From Oscillospiraceae bacterium (GTDB taxonomy: Bacteria; Bacillota_A; Clostridia; Oscillospirales; Oscillospiraceae), in assembly GCA_017537045.1 (NCBI GenBank), contig JAFYLN010000066.1:1-35206 (forward strand): 35,206 bases of DNA, written 5' to 3'. The position numbers and the translations under genes are program-made. The notes beneath the pieces are model-generated. The model was not told the DNA's origin and did not search any database. It saw only the letters and a list, made by a program, of their open reading frames with translations. How positions within the stretch are numbered: the stretch's first letter is position 1; each line of letters begins with the position of its first letter. Positions 23,405 to 31,024 of this stretch are shown piece by piece.

Positions 23405-24583
23405 TTAGTTCAGAGTGTAGGGGTACAGAATGACACCCTTAACAACGCGGTTGACCTCGCCGGTGGGGCAGGGGTTGTCGGGCGTGATGCCCATGGACAG
23501 GCTCTTCAGCACGGCCAGAGTCTGTGCGAACATGATGAAGTCCAGACCCAGCATGACGTTCTCCATAGCCTCGCCGATATTGAACTTGATTGCATAATCA
23601 GCCAGTTCCTTGACCTCTTCGCATTCGGTGTTGTAAACAACGGCGATCTTGTTGCCCTTGCGCTGGCCGGCCATTTCCTTGATCAGGTCCAGCTCATAGC
23701 GGCGGCGGTATGCATCGTCACTCAGGTATGCAACGGTCAGGGTGTTGTCGTTGATGATGGACTTGGGGCCATGGCGGAAGCCCAGCTGGGAATCGTACAT
23801 GGTTGCGACCTTACCGGCAGTCAGCTCCAGCATCTTCAGTGCGGACTCCTGAGCCACGCCCTTCAGTGCGATGTTGCCCAGGTAAACGATGCGGTTAAAG
23901 TCGAAGTCAGCAACGATCTTGGCAACTTCTTCGTACTGGTTGTTCAGGAAGTTCTCACCGGCGGCGCAGATCTTCTCGACAGCAGCGGTGATCTCGTCCA
24001 GGCGGTCCAGGTTCAGAGCCAGATAGGTTGCCAGATACATGTTGGAGTAGCTGGAGGTCATGGCGAAGGACTTGTCGTGGGTCTCGGGAGTCAGGTTCAG
24101 AGCGAAGCAGTTATCGTGCTTGTCAGCCAGCTTGGACAGTGCGCCCTCGCAGTTGCAGGTGACGAACAGGTGGTAGATGTTCTCGCAGACAACCTCTGCG
24201 GCCTCTACGCTGCCGACGGACTCGGGGGAGTTGCCGGAGCGGCCAAAGTTGACCAGCAGGGTGGGCTTGGTACGGGACAGGGTATCCTCGGGGTTGGGAA
24301 CAATGTCGGTGGAAGCATAGGACTTCACCTTGAAGTCGTACTTCTTGTTCAGAGCATGGTACAGGGAGTTGCCAACGAACTCACTGGTGCCTGCGCCGGT
24401 CAGCACGATGTCGAAATCGGGAGCCTTGACGACCTGATCAACAAACTTCTGCAGCTCTTCCTTGCAGGAAGCCAGCTGTGCACAGGTCTTGCGCCAGGTT
24501 GCAGGCTGCTGGTAAATCTCATGGATGGTGTAAGTAGAGAAGTTTTCCTTCATCTGCTCTTCCGTGTAGTTGAAAATGCTCAT
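23405..24583 (-). CDS. agaS: SIS-domain sugar isomerase/deaminase AgaS
   Basis: A 392-residue protein with two SIS (phosphosugar isomerase) domains. The first has DIVLTGAGTSEFVGNSL (about 57-73) and NFGRSGNSPES. The second has KMLELTAGKVATMYDSQLGFRHGPKS, where RHGP is the AgaS active-site stretch, followed by HGPKSI. AgaS enzymes convert galactosamine-6-phosphate to tagatose-6-phosphate with release of ammonia. I start at 24583; GGGAGG lies 11 bases upstream, rather long. A further upstream in-frame codon is unsupported. It is first in the agaS-IIA-yajC operon. Confidence 0.92.
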   Translation of the reverse strand: MSIFNYTEEQMKENFSTYTIHEIYQQPATWRKTCAQLASCKEELQKFVDQVVKAPDFDIVLTGAGTSEFVGNSLYHALNKKYDFKVKSYASTDIVPNPEDTLSRTKPTLLVNFGRSGNSPESVGSVEAAEVVCENIYHLFVTCNCEGALSKLADKHDNCFALNLTPETHDKSFAMTSSYSNMYLATYLALNLDRLDEITAAVEKICAAGENFLNNQYEEVAKIVADFDFNRIVYLGNIALKGVAQESALKMLELTAGKVATMYDSQLGFRHGPKSIINDNTLTVAYLSDDAYRRRYELDLIKEMAGQRKGNKIAVVYNTECEEVKELADYAIKFNIGEAMENVMLGLDFIMFAQTLAVLKSLSMGITPDNPCPTGEVNRVVKGVILYPYTLN

Positions 24584-24620
24584 TATGTAGTATACCTCCC
24601 GGTTATTTTTTAGCAAATTT

Positions 24621-24649
24621 ATTATATCGCATCAAAAAACTAATTACAA
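24621..24649 (-). promoter_or_regulatory. Promoter of the agaS operon
   Basis: Minus strand TTGTAA (24644-24649), 17-base spacer, perfect TATAAT (24621-24626), about 38 bases before the agaS start. Confidence 0.72.
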
Positions 24650-24701
24650 GAGAGAAAACTAAAACCATTAACATTTGACTTAAAAACCGCAAATCATTTT
24701 T

Positions 24702-24730
24702 TTGACATTCATTTCGTTTCGCTGTATAAT
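24702..24730 (+). promoter_or_regulatory. Promoter of nagA-gatZ
   Basis: Perfect consensus TTGACA (24702-24707), 17 bases, TATAAT (24725-24730), about 38 bases before nagA. Together with the divergent agaS promoter it makes a compact control region (24584-24768). Confidence 0.88.
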
Positions 24731-24768
24731 AAATAAAGATTGATAAGATTTACAAGGAGGTATTTTCC

Positions 24769-25908
24769 ATGATTATTCAAAGTAAAAAGGTATGGATCGC
24801 CGATCAGTTCATTCCCGCTCAGATCGAGATGGAAGGCGGCAAAATCGTTGCGATCGGCAAGCATGGTGCAAAGCCCGTTGATGTGGATTACGGCGATAAG
24901 CGCATCATCCCCGGCATGATCGACGTGCACTGCCACGGTGCTTACGAGTTCGACACCAACTATGCCGAAGAAGACGGCCTGCGCAACTGGGCAAAGAACA
25001 TCGTTGGCGAGGGTGTTACCGCATTTCTGGCTACCACCATCACCCAGAGCGAGGAAGTTCTGACCAAGGCTGTTGCCAATGTTGCCAAGGTCATGGAAGA
25101 TGGCTATGAAGGTGCTGAAATTCTGGGCATCCACTTCGAAGGACCCTACCTCGACATGAAATACAAGGGCGCACAGCCTGAGGAGCACATCGTCAAGCCC
25201 ACCATCGAGCAGTTTGAGCGTTATCAGGCTGCTGCCAAGGGCAATATCCGCTATGTGACCATGGCTACCGAGACCGATGAGGATTTTGCACTGACCCGTT
25301 ACCTTGCCGACAAGGGCATCGTAGTCAGCATCGGCCATTCTGCCGCTACTTATGAGCAGGCCTGCATGGCTTATGCCAACGGTGCAAAGTGCCTGACCCA
25401 CGTTTACAACGGCATGACCCCCTTCAACCACCGCGCCAACGGTCTGGTCGGTGCCGCCTTCCGCCTGCGCACCATGTACGGCGAGGTCATCTGCGATGGA
25501 AACCACTCCACCACCGCTGCTCTGAATATGTATTTCATGAGCAAGGGTCCCGACTATTCCATCATGGTCTCCGATGCCCTGATGGCAAAGGGCACCCCCA
25601 TCGGCAGCCGTCACATCTTCGGCGGTAATGAGATTCTGATCTATCCTGATGGCAGCGCACACCTGACCAAGATCGACACGCTGGCCGGCTCCACCCTGCA
25701 GCTGAACAAGGGTCTGAAGATCCTGATCGAGGATGCCCTGGTTCCTGTGAACTATGCCATCAATGCCTGCACCCTGAACCCTGCAAACTGCCTCGGCATT
25801 GCTGACCGTAAGGGCTCCATCCGTGTTGGCCGCGATGCGGACATCGTGGTTCTGGACACCGATTACTCCGTTATTCAGACCTACTGCATGGGCGAACCCA
25901 AGCTGTAA
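24769..25908 (+). CDS. nagA: N-acetylhexosamine-6-phosphate deacetylase
   Basis: A 379-residue amidohydrolase that removes acetate from N-acetylglucosamine- or N-acetylgalactosamine-6-phosphate. Metal and active-site motifs in order: HCHG (His54, His56), GIHFEGPYLDMKYKGA (about 119-134), GHSAAT (about 188), THVYNGMTPFNHR (about 209), ICDGNHS and the catalytic aspartate in VSDALMAKG (about 268). Beside agaS and a GalNAc-type PTS, the AgaA (galacto) role is likely, but sequence alone does not separate the two. CAAGGAGG is its ribosome binding site. Confidence 0.94.
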   Translation: MIIQSKKVWIADQFIPAQIEMEGGKIVAIGKHGAKPVDVDYGDKRIIPGMIDVHCHGAYEFDTNYAEEDGLRNWAKNIVGEGVTAFLATTITQSEEVLTKAVANVAKVMEDGYEGAEILGIHFEGPYLDMKYKGAQPEEHIVKPTIEQFERYQAAAKGNIRYVTMATETDEDFALTRYLADKGIVVSIGHSAATYEQACMAYANGAKCLTHVYNGMTPFNHRANGLVGAAFRLRTMYGEVICDGNHSTTAALNMYFMSKGPDYSIMVSDALMAKGTPIGSRHIFGGNEILIYPDGSAHLTKIDTLAGSTLQLNKGLKILIEDALVPVNYAINACTLNPANCLGIADRKGSIRVGRDADIVVLDTDYSVIQTYCMGEPKL

Positions 25909-25937
25909 TTTAGAGATATATTTTCAGGAGGATTATC

Positions 25938-27227
25938 ATGAAACATCCGCTTCAAGTTATGATGGAACAGCGCCGCGCCGGTGTCCGTTGCGGCATCCCT
26001 TCCTACTGCACCGCCAATGAGCTGGCTCTGGAAATCGCCCTGCGCCGCGCCAAGATGCTGAACAGGCCCGTCCTGATCGAGGCTACCGCCAACCAGGTCA
26101 ATCAGTTCGGCGGTTACACTGGCATGATGCCCAAGGATTTCTACCAGATGGTTCTGAAAATGGCGCAGGCAATTGATCTGCCTGAGAACATGATCATTCT
26201 GGCTGGCGACCATCTGGGTCCGCTGACCTGGCAGAAGCTGCCCGAGAGCGAGGCTATGGCAAACTCCTATGAGCTGGTTTACCAGTATGCCCGCGCCGGC
26301 TTCACCAAGATCCATCTGGACACCTCCATGAAGGTTGCCGATGATCCCGAGGGTATTCTGTCCACCGAAACCATCGCCCGCCGCGGCGCTACCCTATACA
26401 AGGCAGCTATGAAGGGCTACGAAGAGCTGAAGGCAGAGAAGGCCGATGCTATTCGCCCTGTATTCATCGTCGGTTCCGAAGTGCCCATCCCCGGCGGTGC
26501 TACCGAAGCCGAGGACACCCTGGCTGTCACCAAGCCCGAGGCATTCCTGGATACCGTCAATACCTACACCCGCGTCTGGACGGAAGAAGGTGTCGGCGAG
26601 GGTATGAAGGACGTTATCGCAGTCGTTGTGCAGCCCGGTGTGGAATTCGGTGATGAGCAGGTCTTCGATTACAACTCCGAGGCTGCAAAGGAGCTGTGCG
26701 CCATGCTGAAGGAGTATCCCGACTTCTGCTTCGAGGGTCACTCCACCGACTATCAGACCCCCAAGTGCCTGTACGACATGGTCACCGATGGTATCTGCAT
26801 CCTCAAGGTTGGCCCCGCTCTGACCTTTGGCCTGCGCGAAGCCCTCTTTGCCCTGAGCAAGATGGAAGAGGAGCTGGTTCCTGCTGATGAGCGTGCAAAC
26901 TTTATCGACAAGCTGGAAGAGGTCATGCTGGCCAATCCCTCCAACTGGGCAAAGCACTATCATGGTGACGAGCGCCAGCTGGCCCTGTGCCGCAAGTATA
27001 GCTACTCTGACCGCGCCCGCTACTACATTGGACAGCCCGAGGTCGTGGCGTGCATGAACAAGCTGTTTGACAATCTGCGCAAGTACACCATCCCCATGAA
27101 CATGCTGCACCAGTACATGCCGCTCAGCTACAACAAGGTTCGCGCCGGTGAATTGGCACTGGACCCCAGAGAACTGGCCATGGACGGCGTTGCCCAGTTC
27201 ATGCTGGACTACGAACAGGCGGTCTGA
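25938..27227 (+). CDS. gatZ: D-tagatose-1,6-bisphosphate aldolase subunit GatZ/KbaZ
   Basis: A 429-residue TIM-barrel protein of the GatZ/KbaZ family. It shows CGIPSYCTANELALEIAL, IEATANQVNQFGGYTGM and AGDHLGP, then DTSM, FEGHSTDYQT and ILKVGPALTFGLREALF. In enterobacteria this subunit stabilises the catalytic GatY/KbaY aldolase, which splits tagatose-1,6-bisphosphate into two trioses. No GatY/KbaY and no tagatose-6-phosphate kinase is in the window; they may lie elsewhere, or this protein may act differently. It follows nagA by 29 bases with AGGAGG. Confidence 0.93.
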   Translation: MKHPLQVMMEQRRAGVRCGIPSYCTANELALEIALRRAKMLNRPVLIEATANQVNQFGGYTGMMPKDFYQMVLKMAQAIDLPENMIILAGDHLGPLTWQKLPESEAMANSYELVYQYARAGFTKIHLDTSMKVADDPEGILSTETIARRGATLYKAAMKGYEELKAEKADAIRPVFIVGSEVPIPGGATEAEDTLAVTKPEAFLDTVNTYTRVWTEEGVGEGMKDVIAVVVQPGVEFGDEQVFDYNSEAAKELCAMLKEYPDFCFEGHSTDYQTPKCLYDMVTDGICILKVGPALTFGLREALFALSKMEEELVPADERANFIDKLEEVMLANPSNWAKHYHGDERQLALCRKYSYSDRARYYIGQPEVVACMNKLFDNLRKYTIPMNMLHQYMPLSYNKVRAGELALDPRELAMDGVAQFMLDYEQAV

Positions 27228-27231
27228 TCCT

Positions 27232-27429
27232 ATGGATTTTATGACCGTATTGACCTATGTGCTGGCGATCATCGAGACCGGCGCCCTGATCGGCGGTCTG
27301 GTCTTTTTGACCAAGGCCATCAAGGAAAAGAAGGATACTTCCACCCGCAAATCCCGCTTTACTCAGGGCGGTATCTACATCTTTGTGTATCTTGTCCTGA
27401 ACATGATCCGCCTGTTTTATTTCCAATAA
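27232..27429 (+). CDS. Small two-span membrane protein, unknown
   Basis: 65 residues: MDFMTVLTYVLAIIETGALI begins a first hydrophobic span (about 3-27), then a basic loop (KAIKEKKDTSTRKSRF) and a second span (about 45-62). I do not recognise a family. The ATG is 4 bases after the gatZ stop and has no ribosome binding site of its own beyond GGCGG inside gatZ, so translation is probably coupled to gatZ. It is the last gene before a terminator. Confidence 0.65.
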   Translation: MDFMTVLTYVLAIIETGALIGGLVFLTKAIKEKKDTSTRKSRFTQGGIYIFVYLVLNMIRLFYFQ

Positions 27430-27440
27430 ATAATAATGTA

Positions 27441-27475
27441 GGGTCTGCCGCAAACCGCGGCAGACCCATTTTATA
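27441..27475 (+). terminator. Terminator between gatZ operon and aminotransferase
   Basis: An 11-bp stem GGGTCTGCCGC / GCGGCAGACCC (27441-27451 with 27457-27467), followed by ATTTTATATAT. The plus-strand tail is better than the minus one. Confidence 0.8.
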
Positions 27476-27479
27476 TATA

Positions 27480-28691
27480 TCATTTCTGCTTGTATCCATC
27501 AAGGAAATTGCCCAGACGGATCATAGCGCTGCGCAGCAGATCAGCCTCCGGCAGCATGACCAGACGGAAGTGATCCGGCTCTGCCCAGTCGAAGCCACTG
27601 CCGGGAACCACCAGAATGTTGGTGGCGCGCAGCAGATCACCGGCAAATTTCCTGTCATCGGTAATACCGAATTTCTTGACATCCAGCTTGGGGAACAGGT
27701 AGAACGCAGCCACATTTTTGACGTAAGATATGCCCTCAATTGCGTCCAGTACGTCCAGCGTTGCCTTGCGCTGCTCGAAATACCGTCCGCCGGGGCGCAC
27801 CATGGAAGCCGGTGTTTCCATATCCTCCAGAGCCGCAGGGATGACCAGCTGCGCCAGCGCATTGGAACAAAGACGCATGGAGGTGAGCTGTATGATTCCG
27901 CGCTTGTAGGCATCGGTGTTTGTTCTGGGGCCGCTGATGACCATCCAGCCGCAACGGTAACCGCACAGGGAATGGGATTTGCTCAAACCGTTCATAGTCA
28001 CCACGGTCAGGTCAGGGGCGAGGGAAGCCGTGGCCACGTGTTCCAGTCCATCCATTACCAGACGGTCATAAATTTCATCGGAGAAAACGATCAGATCATG
28101 CTCCCGCGCAACCCGCAGCATATCCTTCAGCACATCCGTGTCATACAGTGTGCCGGTGGGGTTATTGGGGTTGATGATAACCATGGCGCGGGTCTTAGAA
28201 GTGACCTTGGCACGCAGATCGGCAATATCCGGATTCCAACCGGACGCTTCATCGCAGCGGTAGAACACCGGCTTTGCGCCTGCCAGCAGAATGGTGTTGC
28301 TCCATAAAGAATAGTTGGGCGTGGGAATCAATACTTCATCGCCGGGATTCAGCAGGGGCATCAGCGCAAAGTTTACCACCTCGCTGACACCGTTACCGAT
28401 AAAAATATCATCGCTGTGAACGCCTTCAATGCCCTTGGAGCGGGTGTAAGCGGCAATAGCATCCCGGGCAGCGGGCATCCCCTGAAAATCGCAGTAAGGA
28501 ACAGCAGCGGCGACCTTGCCTTCAAGTGCCTTGCGGATGCTCTCCGGAAGGGGCATGCCAAAGGCGGCGGGATTGCCGGTGTTCAGCTTCAGCACATCGA
28601 TACCCTGCGCCTGCATACGCATGGCCTCGCGATATAATTCTCCGCGGATATCGGAGTGAACGTTTTCCATTCTGTCAGCCAGTTGAATCAT
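27480..28691 (-). CDS. PLP-dependent class I aminotransferase (AlaA-like)
   Basis: A 403-residue fold-type I aminotransferase. The N-terminus (VHSDIRGELYREAMRMQ, LKLNTGNPAAFGMP) matches the AlaA/YfbQ alanine-transaminase branch. PLP-site motifs: NPNNPTGTLY, FSDEIYDRLVMDG, and the Schiff-base lysine (about residue 236) in NGLSKSHSLCGYRCGW. The likely reaction is glutamate plus pyruvate to alanine plus 2-oxoglutarate; exact substrates are inferred. It is transcribed alone, divergent from the deacetylase gene, with AAAGGATC as ribosome binding site. Confidence 0.9.
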   Translation of the reverse strand: MIQLADRMENVHSDIRGELYREAMRMQAQGIDVLKLNTGNPAAFGMPLPESIRKALEGKVAAAVPYCDFQGMPAARDAIAAYTRSKGIEGVHSDDIFIGNGVSEVVNFALMPLLNPGDEVLIPTPNYSLWSNTILLAGAKPVFYRCDEASGWNPDIADLRAKVTSKTRAMVIINPNNPTGTLYDTDVLKDMLRVAREHDLIVFSDEIYDRLVMDGLEHVATASLAPDLTVVTMNGLSKSHSLCGYRCGWMVISGPRTNTDAYKRGIIQLTSMRLCSNALAQLVIPAALEDMETPASMVRPGGRYFEQRKATLDVLDAIEGISYVKNVAAFYLFPKLDVKKFGITDDRKFAGDLLRATNILVVPGSGFDWAEPDHFRLVMLPEADLLRSAMIRLGNFLDGYKQK

Positions 28692-28805
28692 GGCATTTTT
28701 GATCCTTTCGGTGTGTCGATTTCTAAATATTCATTATAGCAGAAAACCGCGCATTTTGGAAGAGGAAAGTTGAAAAAGATTAAAGGAATCAAGTTTCCGA
28801 AGCTG

Positions 28806-28834
28806 TTTACAGAAGTTTCAAATTGTGCTACCAT
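28806..28834 (+). promoter_or_regulatory. Promoter of the deacetylase gene
   Basis: TTTACA (28806-28811), 17 bases, TACCAT (28829-28834), about 22 bases before the ATG. AAGGAG lies between. Confidence 0.55.
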
Positions 28835-28856
28835 AACATCAGAAGGAGCTGATCCG

Positions 28857-29654
28857 ATGAAAAAACTGTACCCGAATGGAAAGAATAAGGTTTTTAACAT
28901 TACTTATGATGACGGTGTGCTGCAGGACATTCGCTTTGTGTCGCTGCTGAACCGTTTTGGTTTAAAAGGTACATTCAACCTGAATTCCCAGCTGATGGAA
29001 GAGGAATTTGCATGGATCCATCCCTGCGGCATGGAGGTAAAGCGCCTTGGAACCGGGGCTGTGCAGGGACTGTACGACGGTCATGAGATTGCAAGCCATA
29101 CCCTGACCCACCCCTATATGCACGATTTGCCGGAATTTGAGATCCTGCGGCAATTGGGGGAGGACAGGGCGTGTCTGGAATCCCACTTCGGACGGGAGGT
29201 GAAGGGCTTTGCCGTGCCCTTTGATTACTACAGCGACCTGATCGCCCGCAGTGCGGAAATCTGCGGCTTTGAATATGCCCGCATGAGCCAGACGAGCCTT
29301 TCCTACGTACCCTGCACCGACTGGTATCACTGGAAAACAGGTGTCTATCATATCATGCCGGAGCTTGTACCCTTTGTGGAGGGGTTTCTGGAGACCGATC
29401 AGGAGTTGGCGGTCTGTCAGATTGTTGGTCACAGCTACGATCTGGATGCGGAAAACCTCTGGGAAACCATGGAGGGTATCTGTGCCAAAGTTGCTGCGCA
29501 GAATGATGTGTGGTTTTGCACCAATCTGGAGCTGGTGCGCTACCTGAAAGCCATGGCGCAGTTTGACGGCACCAACAGAAGCGATACGAACCTCTGGTTT
29601 GAGCAAGACGGTGCAGTGATTATGCTCCGCCCCGGAGTAAGCATGGAATCATGA
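28857..29654 (+). CDS. Polysaccharide deacetylase-family protein
   Basis: A 265-residue NodB-fold protein without a signal peptide. Motif 1 is ITYDDG (Asp18-Asp19). Motif 2 is SHTLTHP, with metal histidines H81 and H85. VPFDYYSD replaces the usual later motif, and NVWFC-like NDVWFCTNLELVRYL lies near the end. Such enzymes remove N- or O-acetyl groups from sugars in glycans. Being cytosolic and near an amino-sugar locus, it may act on small saccharides, but that is inference. The start at 28857 follows AAGGAG; a longer in-frame reading lacks a site. A terminator follows. Confidence 0.88.
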   Translation: MKKLYPNGKNKVFNITYDDGVLQDIRFVSLLNRFGLKGTFNLNSQLMEEEFAWIHPCGMEVKRLGTGAVQGLYDGHEIASHTLTHPYMHDLPEFEILRQLGEDRACLESHFGREVKGFAVPFDYYSDLIARSAEICGFEYARMSQTSLSYVPCTDWYHWKTGVYHIMPELVPFVEGFLETDQELAVCQIVGHSYDLDAENLWETMEGICAKVAAQNDVWFCTNLELVRYLKAMAQFDGTNRSDTNLWFEQDGAVIMLRPGVSMES

Positions 29655-29655
29655 G

Positions 29656-29684
29656 AAACCGGGAAGCCTGTACTTCCCGGTTTT
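29656..29684 (+). terminator. Terminator after the deacetylase gene
   Basis: Stem AAACCGGGAAG / CTTCCCGGTTTT, ending in TTTT. Confidence 0.8.
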
Positions 29685-29697
29685 CGCATCATCAGGA

Positions 29698-29826
29698 TCA
29701 ATCGTCCAGCCCGCAGAGCCACTCCATGGACTTGCCCAGCGCACGGGAAAGCATCAGCAGTTCCGCGTCACAGACGTGACGTTGATTCTTTTCGATTCTG
29801 GAGATGATCAAGGGTGTGATCTCCAT
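29698..29826 (-). pseudogene. C-terminal remnant of an XRE-type helix-turn-helix regulator
   Basis: The minus strand reads MEITPLIISRIEKNQRHVCD and continues through ELLMLSRALGKSMEWLCGLDD to a stop at 29698. This is the recognition-helix half and tail of a small Cro/C1-type repressor. The first two helices are missing: at 29826 homology stops and the sequence becomes the tail of a serine recombinase on the other strand. I read it as a gene beheaded by a recombination event. Confidence 0.6.
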
Positions 29827-30073
29827 GGCTGGTGTGTTCAGTCAGTTGGAACTGGCGATGATTCGGGCAAGAGTGCGGTCTGGCATGGAAAATGCCAGAG
29901 CCAAGGGACGGCAAATCGGGCGGCCGCAGGTGAGCAAAGAAGACATCCCCGCCACCTTCCTCCGCCACTACCCCGCCTACAAGAGCAAGCAGTTGAATGT
30001 GTCGGAACTGGCAATGGTCTGCGACATCAGCAGAACTACCGCATACAAGTACATTGGACTTTTGGAAGCATAA
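29825..30073 (+). pseudogene. C-terminal fragment of a serine recombinase (resolvase/invertase)
   Basis: From the ATG at 29825 the frame reads 82 residues. It includes FSQLELAMIRARVRSGMENA (the long E-helix region of serine recombinases), KGRQIGRP, and the DNA-binding helix-turn-helix LNVSELAMVCDISRTTAYKY followed by IGLLEA. The catalytic N-terminal domain with its serine is missing. An in-frame ATG at 29804 lies inside the antisense XRE remnant and adds nothing homologous. A second, shorter copy of the same tail is at 31232-31300. It is a mobile-element scar, unlikely to be active. Confidence 0.75.
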
Positions 30074-30105
30074 AATACAGGGAGCCACGCATGGCTCCCT
30101 GTATT
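30074..30105. terminator. Bidirectional terminator between recombinase tail and lipoprotein gene
   Basis: A 14-bp stem AATACAGGGAGCCA / TGGCTCCCTGTATT with a 4-base loop. The minus strand continues TTATGC, the plus strand AAGT. Confidence 0.8.
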
Positions 30106-30112
30106 AAGTATC

Positions 30113-30673
30113 TCATTCCTCAATAGTGATTGTAGTGGCTTGGGTGTTAATTAATTTACCATTTAGTTTATCATTACCTACAAGCCATACGACACGATTG
30201 TTATCGGCAGTGGTTTGCAAAAACTCTGTATCAAAGGCAGGGCTTACAATGCCTGTTGTCACTTTCAGTTTTTGTCCGGGGTAATAGTCTGCCAAATCGT
30301 ATAAAGTGCTATCTGCGCCGAGAATTAGGCACCAGCCTTCTTCAAACACAATCTTGTTCTGCTTTGCAGAAACAGACTCACCATTATACACATTTGTTTC
30401 GATTTTGATATACTTTACAGTTCCTACGAACTCAATCGTTGCTCCACCATAAATCTTTGCAAATCTTGCTTCGTTAGCATCGTATTCGTTGAACAAATCC
30501 TGTGCAGACACTTCAACAGTTTCACCTTCATTAGTAATAACTGTTGCTTTGTTGACGGTAGGAGCAGTTGTTTCGGTCGGTGCATCGGTGGTTTTGGATG
30601 TGTCATTACCGCCGCAAGCACACAGGGACAGGCACATCACAAGTGCCAAGAGCAGGGACATTACCTTTTTCAT
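30113..30673 (-). CDS. Lipoprotein with OB-fold (tRNA_anti-like) domain
   Basis: A 186-residue exported lipoprotein. The signal peptide is MKKVMSLLLALVMCLS, with lipobox L-C-A-C at residues 17-20 (lipidated Cys20). A Thr/Pro-rich linker (about 24-45) is followed by a domain with VSAQDLFNEYDANEARFAKI then GATIEFVGTVKYI. These recall the tRNA_anti-like OB-fold family found in many Firmicute lipoproteins; the function is unknown. The first 25 bases before and into the gene are identical to those of the SHOCT gene at 31339-31968. The gene has an unusual leader with a hairpin and terminator (30697-30886). Confidence 0.85.
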   Translation of the reverse strand: MKKVMSLLLALVMCLSLCACGGNDTSKTTDAPTETTAPTVNKATVITNEGETVEVSAQDLFNEYDANEARFAKIYGGATIEFVGTVKYIKIETNVYNGESVSAKQNKIVFEEGWCLILGADSTLYDLADYYPGQKLKVTTGIVSPAFDTEFLQTTADNNRVVWLVGNDKLNGKLINTQATTITIEE

Positions 30674-30696
30674 TGTCGGTTCCTTCTTTCTATAAA

Positions 30697-30727
30697 ATAA
30701 AAAGTGCGCCTACCGAAGTAGACGCAC
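30697..30727 (-). terminator. Intrinsic terminator in the lipoprotein leader (probable attenuator)
   Basis: Minus strand GTGCGTCTAC, TTCG tetraloop, GTAGGCGCAC (10 bp, one G-T pair), then TTTTTATTTTAT. It lies between the promoter (30892-30920) and the AGAAGGAA ribosome binding site. Only 23 bases separate it from the ATG, with no room for another promoter. Confidence 0.8.
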
Positions 30728-30749
30728 AAAAAACGCAAACTCCGATAGT

Positions 30750-30886
30750 CGCCAAACTAATCAATATAAAGCATCACTGCGTTCATACCGACGGAATTTG
30801 CATTTTTAACAAATTCTGGGCATGAACGCAAAAGGGTATACTACCCCCATGCAATGATACTTCATTTTTATTTGATTAGTTTGGCG
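30750..30886 (-). promoter_or_regulatory. Long structured leader hairpin upstream of the lipoprotein gene
   Basis: A nested, nearly continuous inverted repeat of 137 bases. The outer stem is CGCCAAACTAATCAA (30750-30764) with TTGATTAGTTTGGCG (30872-30886), 15 bp and perfect. The middle stems are imperfect. Inner stems are GCGTTCAT / ATGAACGC (30779-30786 with 30822-30829) and GAATTTG / CAAATTC (30794-30800 with 30810-30816). The predicted transcription start (~30885) falls exactly on the outer stem edge. It could be a regulatory RNA leader or an inserted palindromic element. Confidence 0.7.
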
Positions 30887-30891
30887 GAGAT

Positions 30892-30920
30892 ATTGTATCA
30901 CAACTGTTTAGAAAATTCAA
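30892..30920 (-). promoter_or_regulatory. Promoter reading into the lipoprotein leader
   Basis: Minus strand TTGAAT (30915-30920), 17 bases, TACAAT (30892-30897), with an extended TGA before the -10. The same TGATACAAT core recurs in the plus-strand promoter at 30986-30994 and in the XRE promoter near 34952. Confidence 0.75.
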
Positions 30921-30928
30921 TACAATAA

Positions 30929-30978
30929 AGTTAAATGTCCCTTTTCTCTTTGTAGTTAAATGTCCCTTTTCTCTTTGC
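30929..30978 (+). repeat. 25-bp tandem direct repeat (2 copies)
   Basis: AGTTAAATGTCCCTTTTCTC plus TTTG(T/C), copies at 30929-30953 and 30954-30978, differing only in the last base. It lies between two divergent TGATACAAT promoters and just upstream of the truncated gene at 31025, so it may be an operator or a slippage duplication. Confidence 0.85.
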
Positions 30979-31024
30979 TTTTGGTGTGATACAATGTAGA
31001 AAACCCGCCACGGGAGGGAACACC

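Noticed and set aside
29804..30073. The recombinase fragment as a functional short recombinase
   Set aside because: The catalytic serine domain is absent, so it can at best be a DNA-binding remnant.
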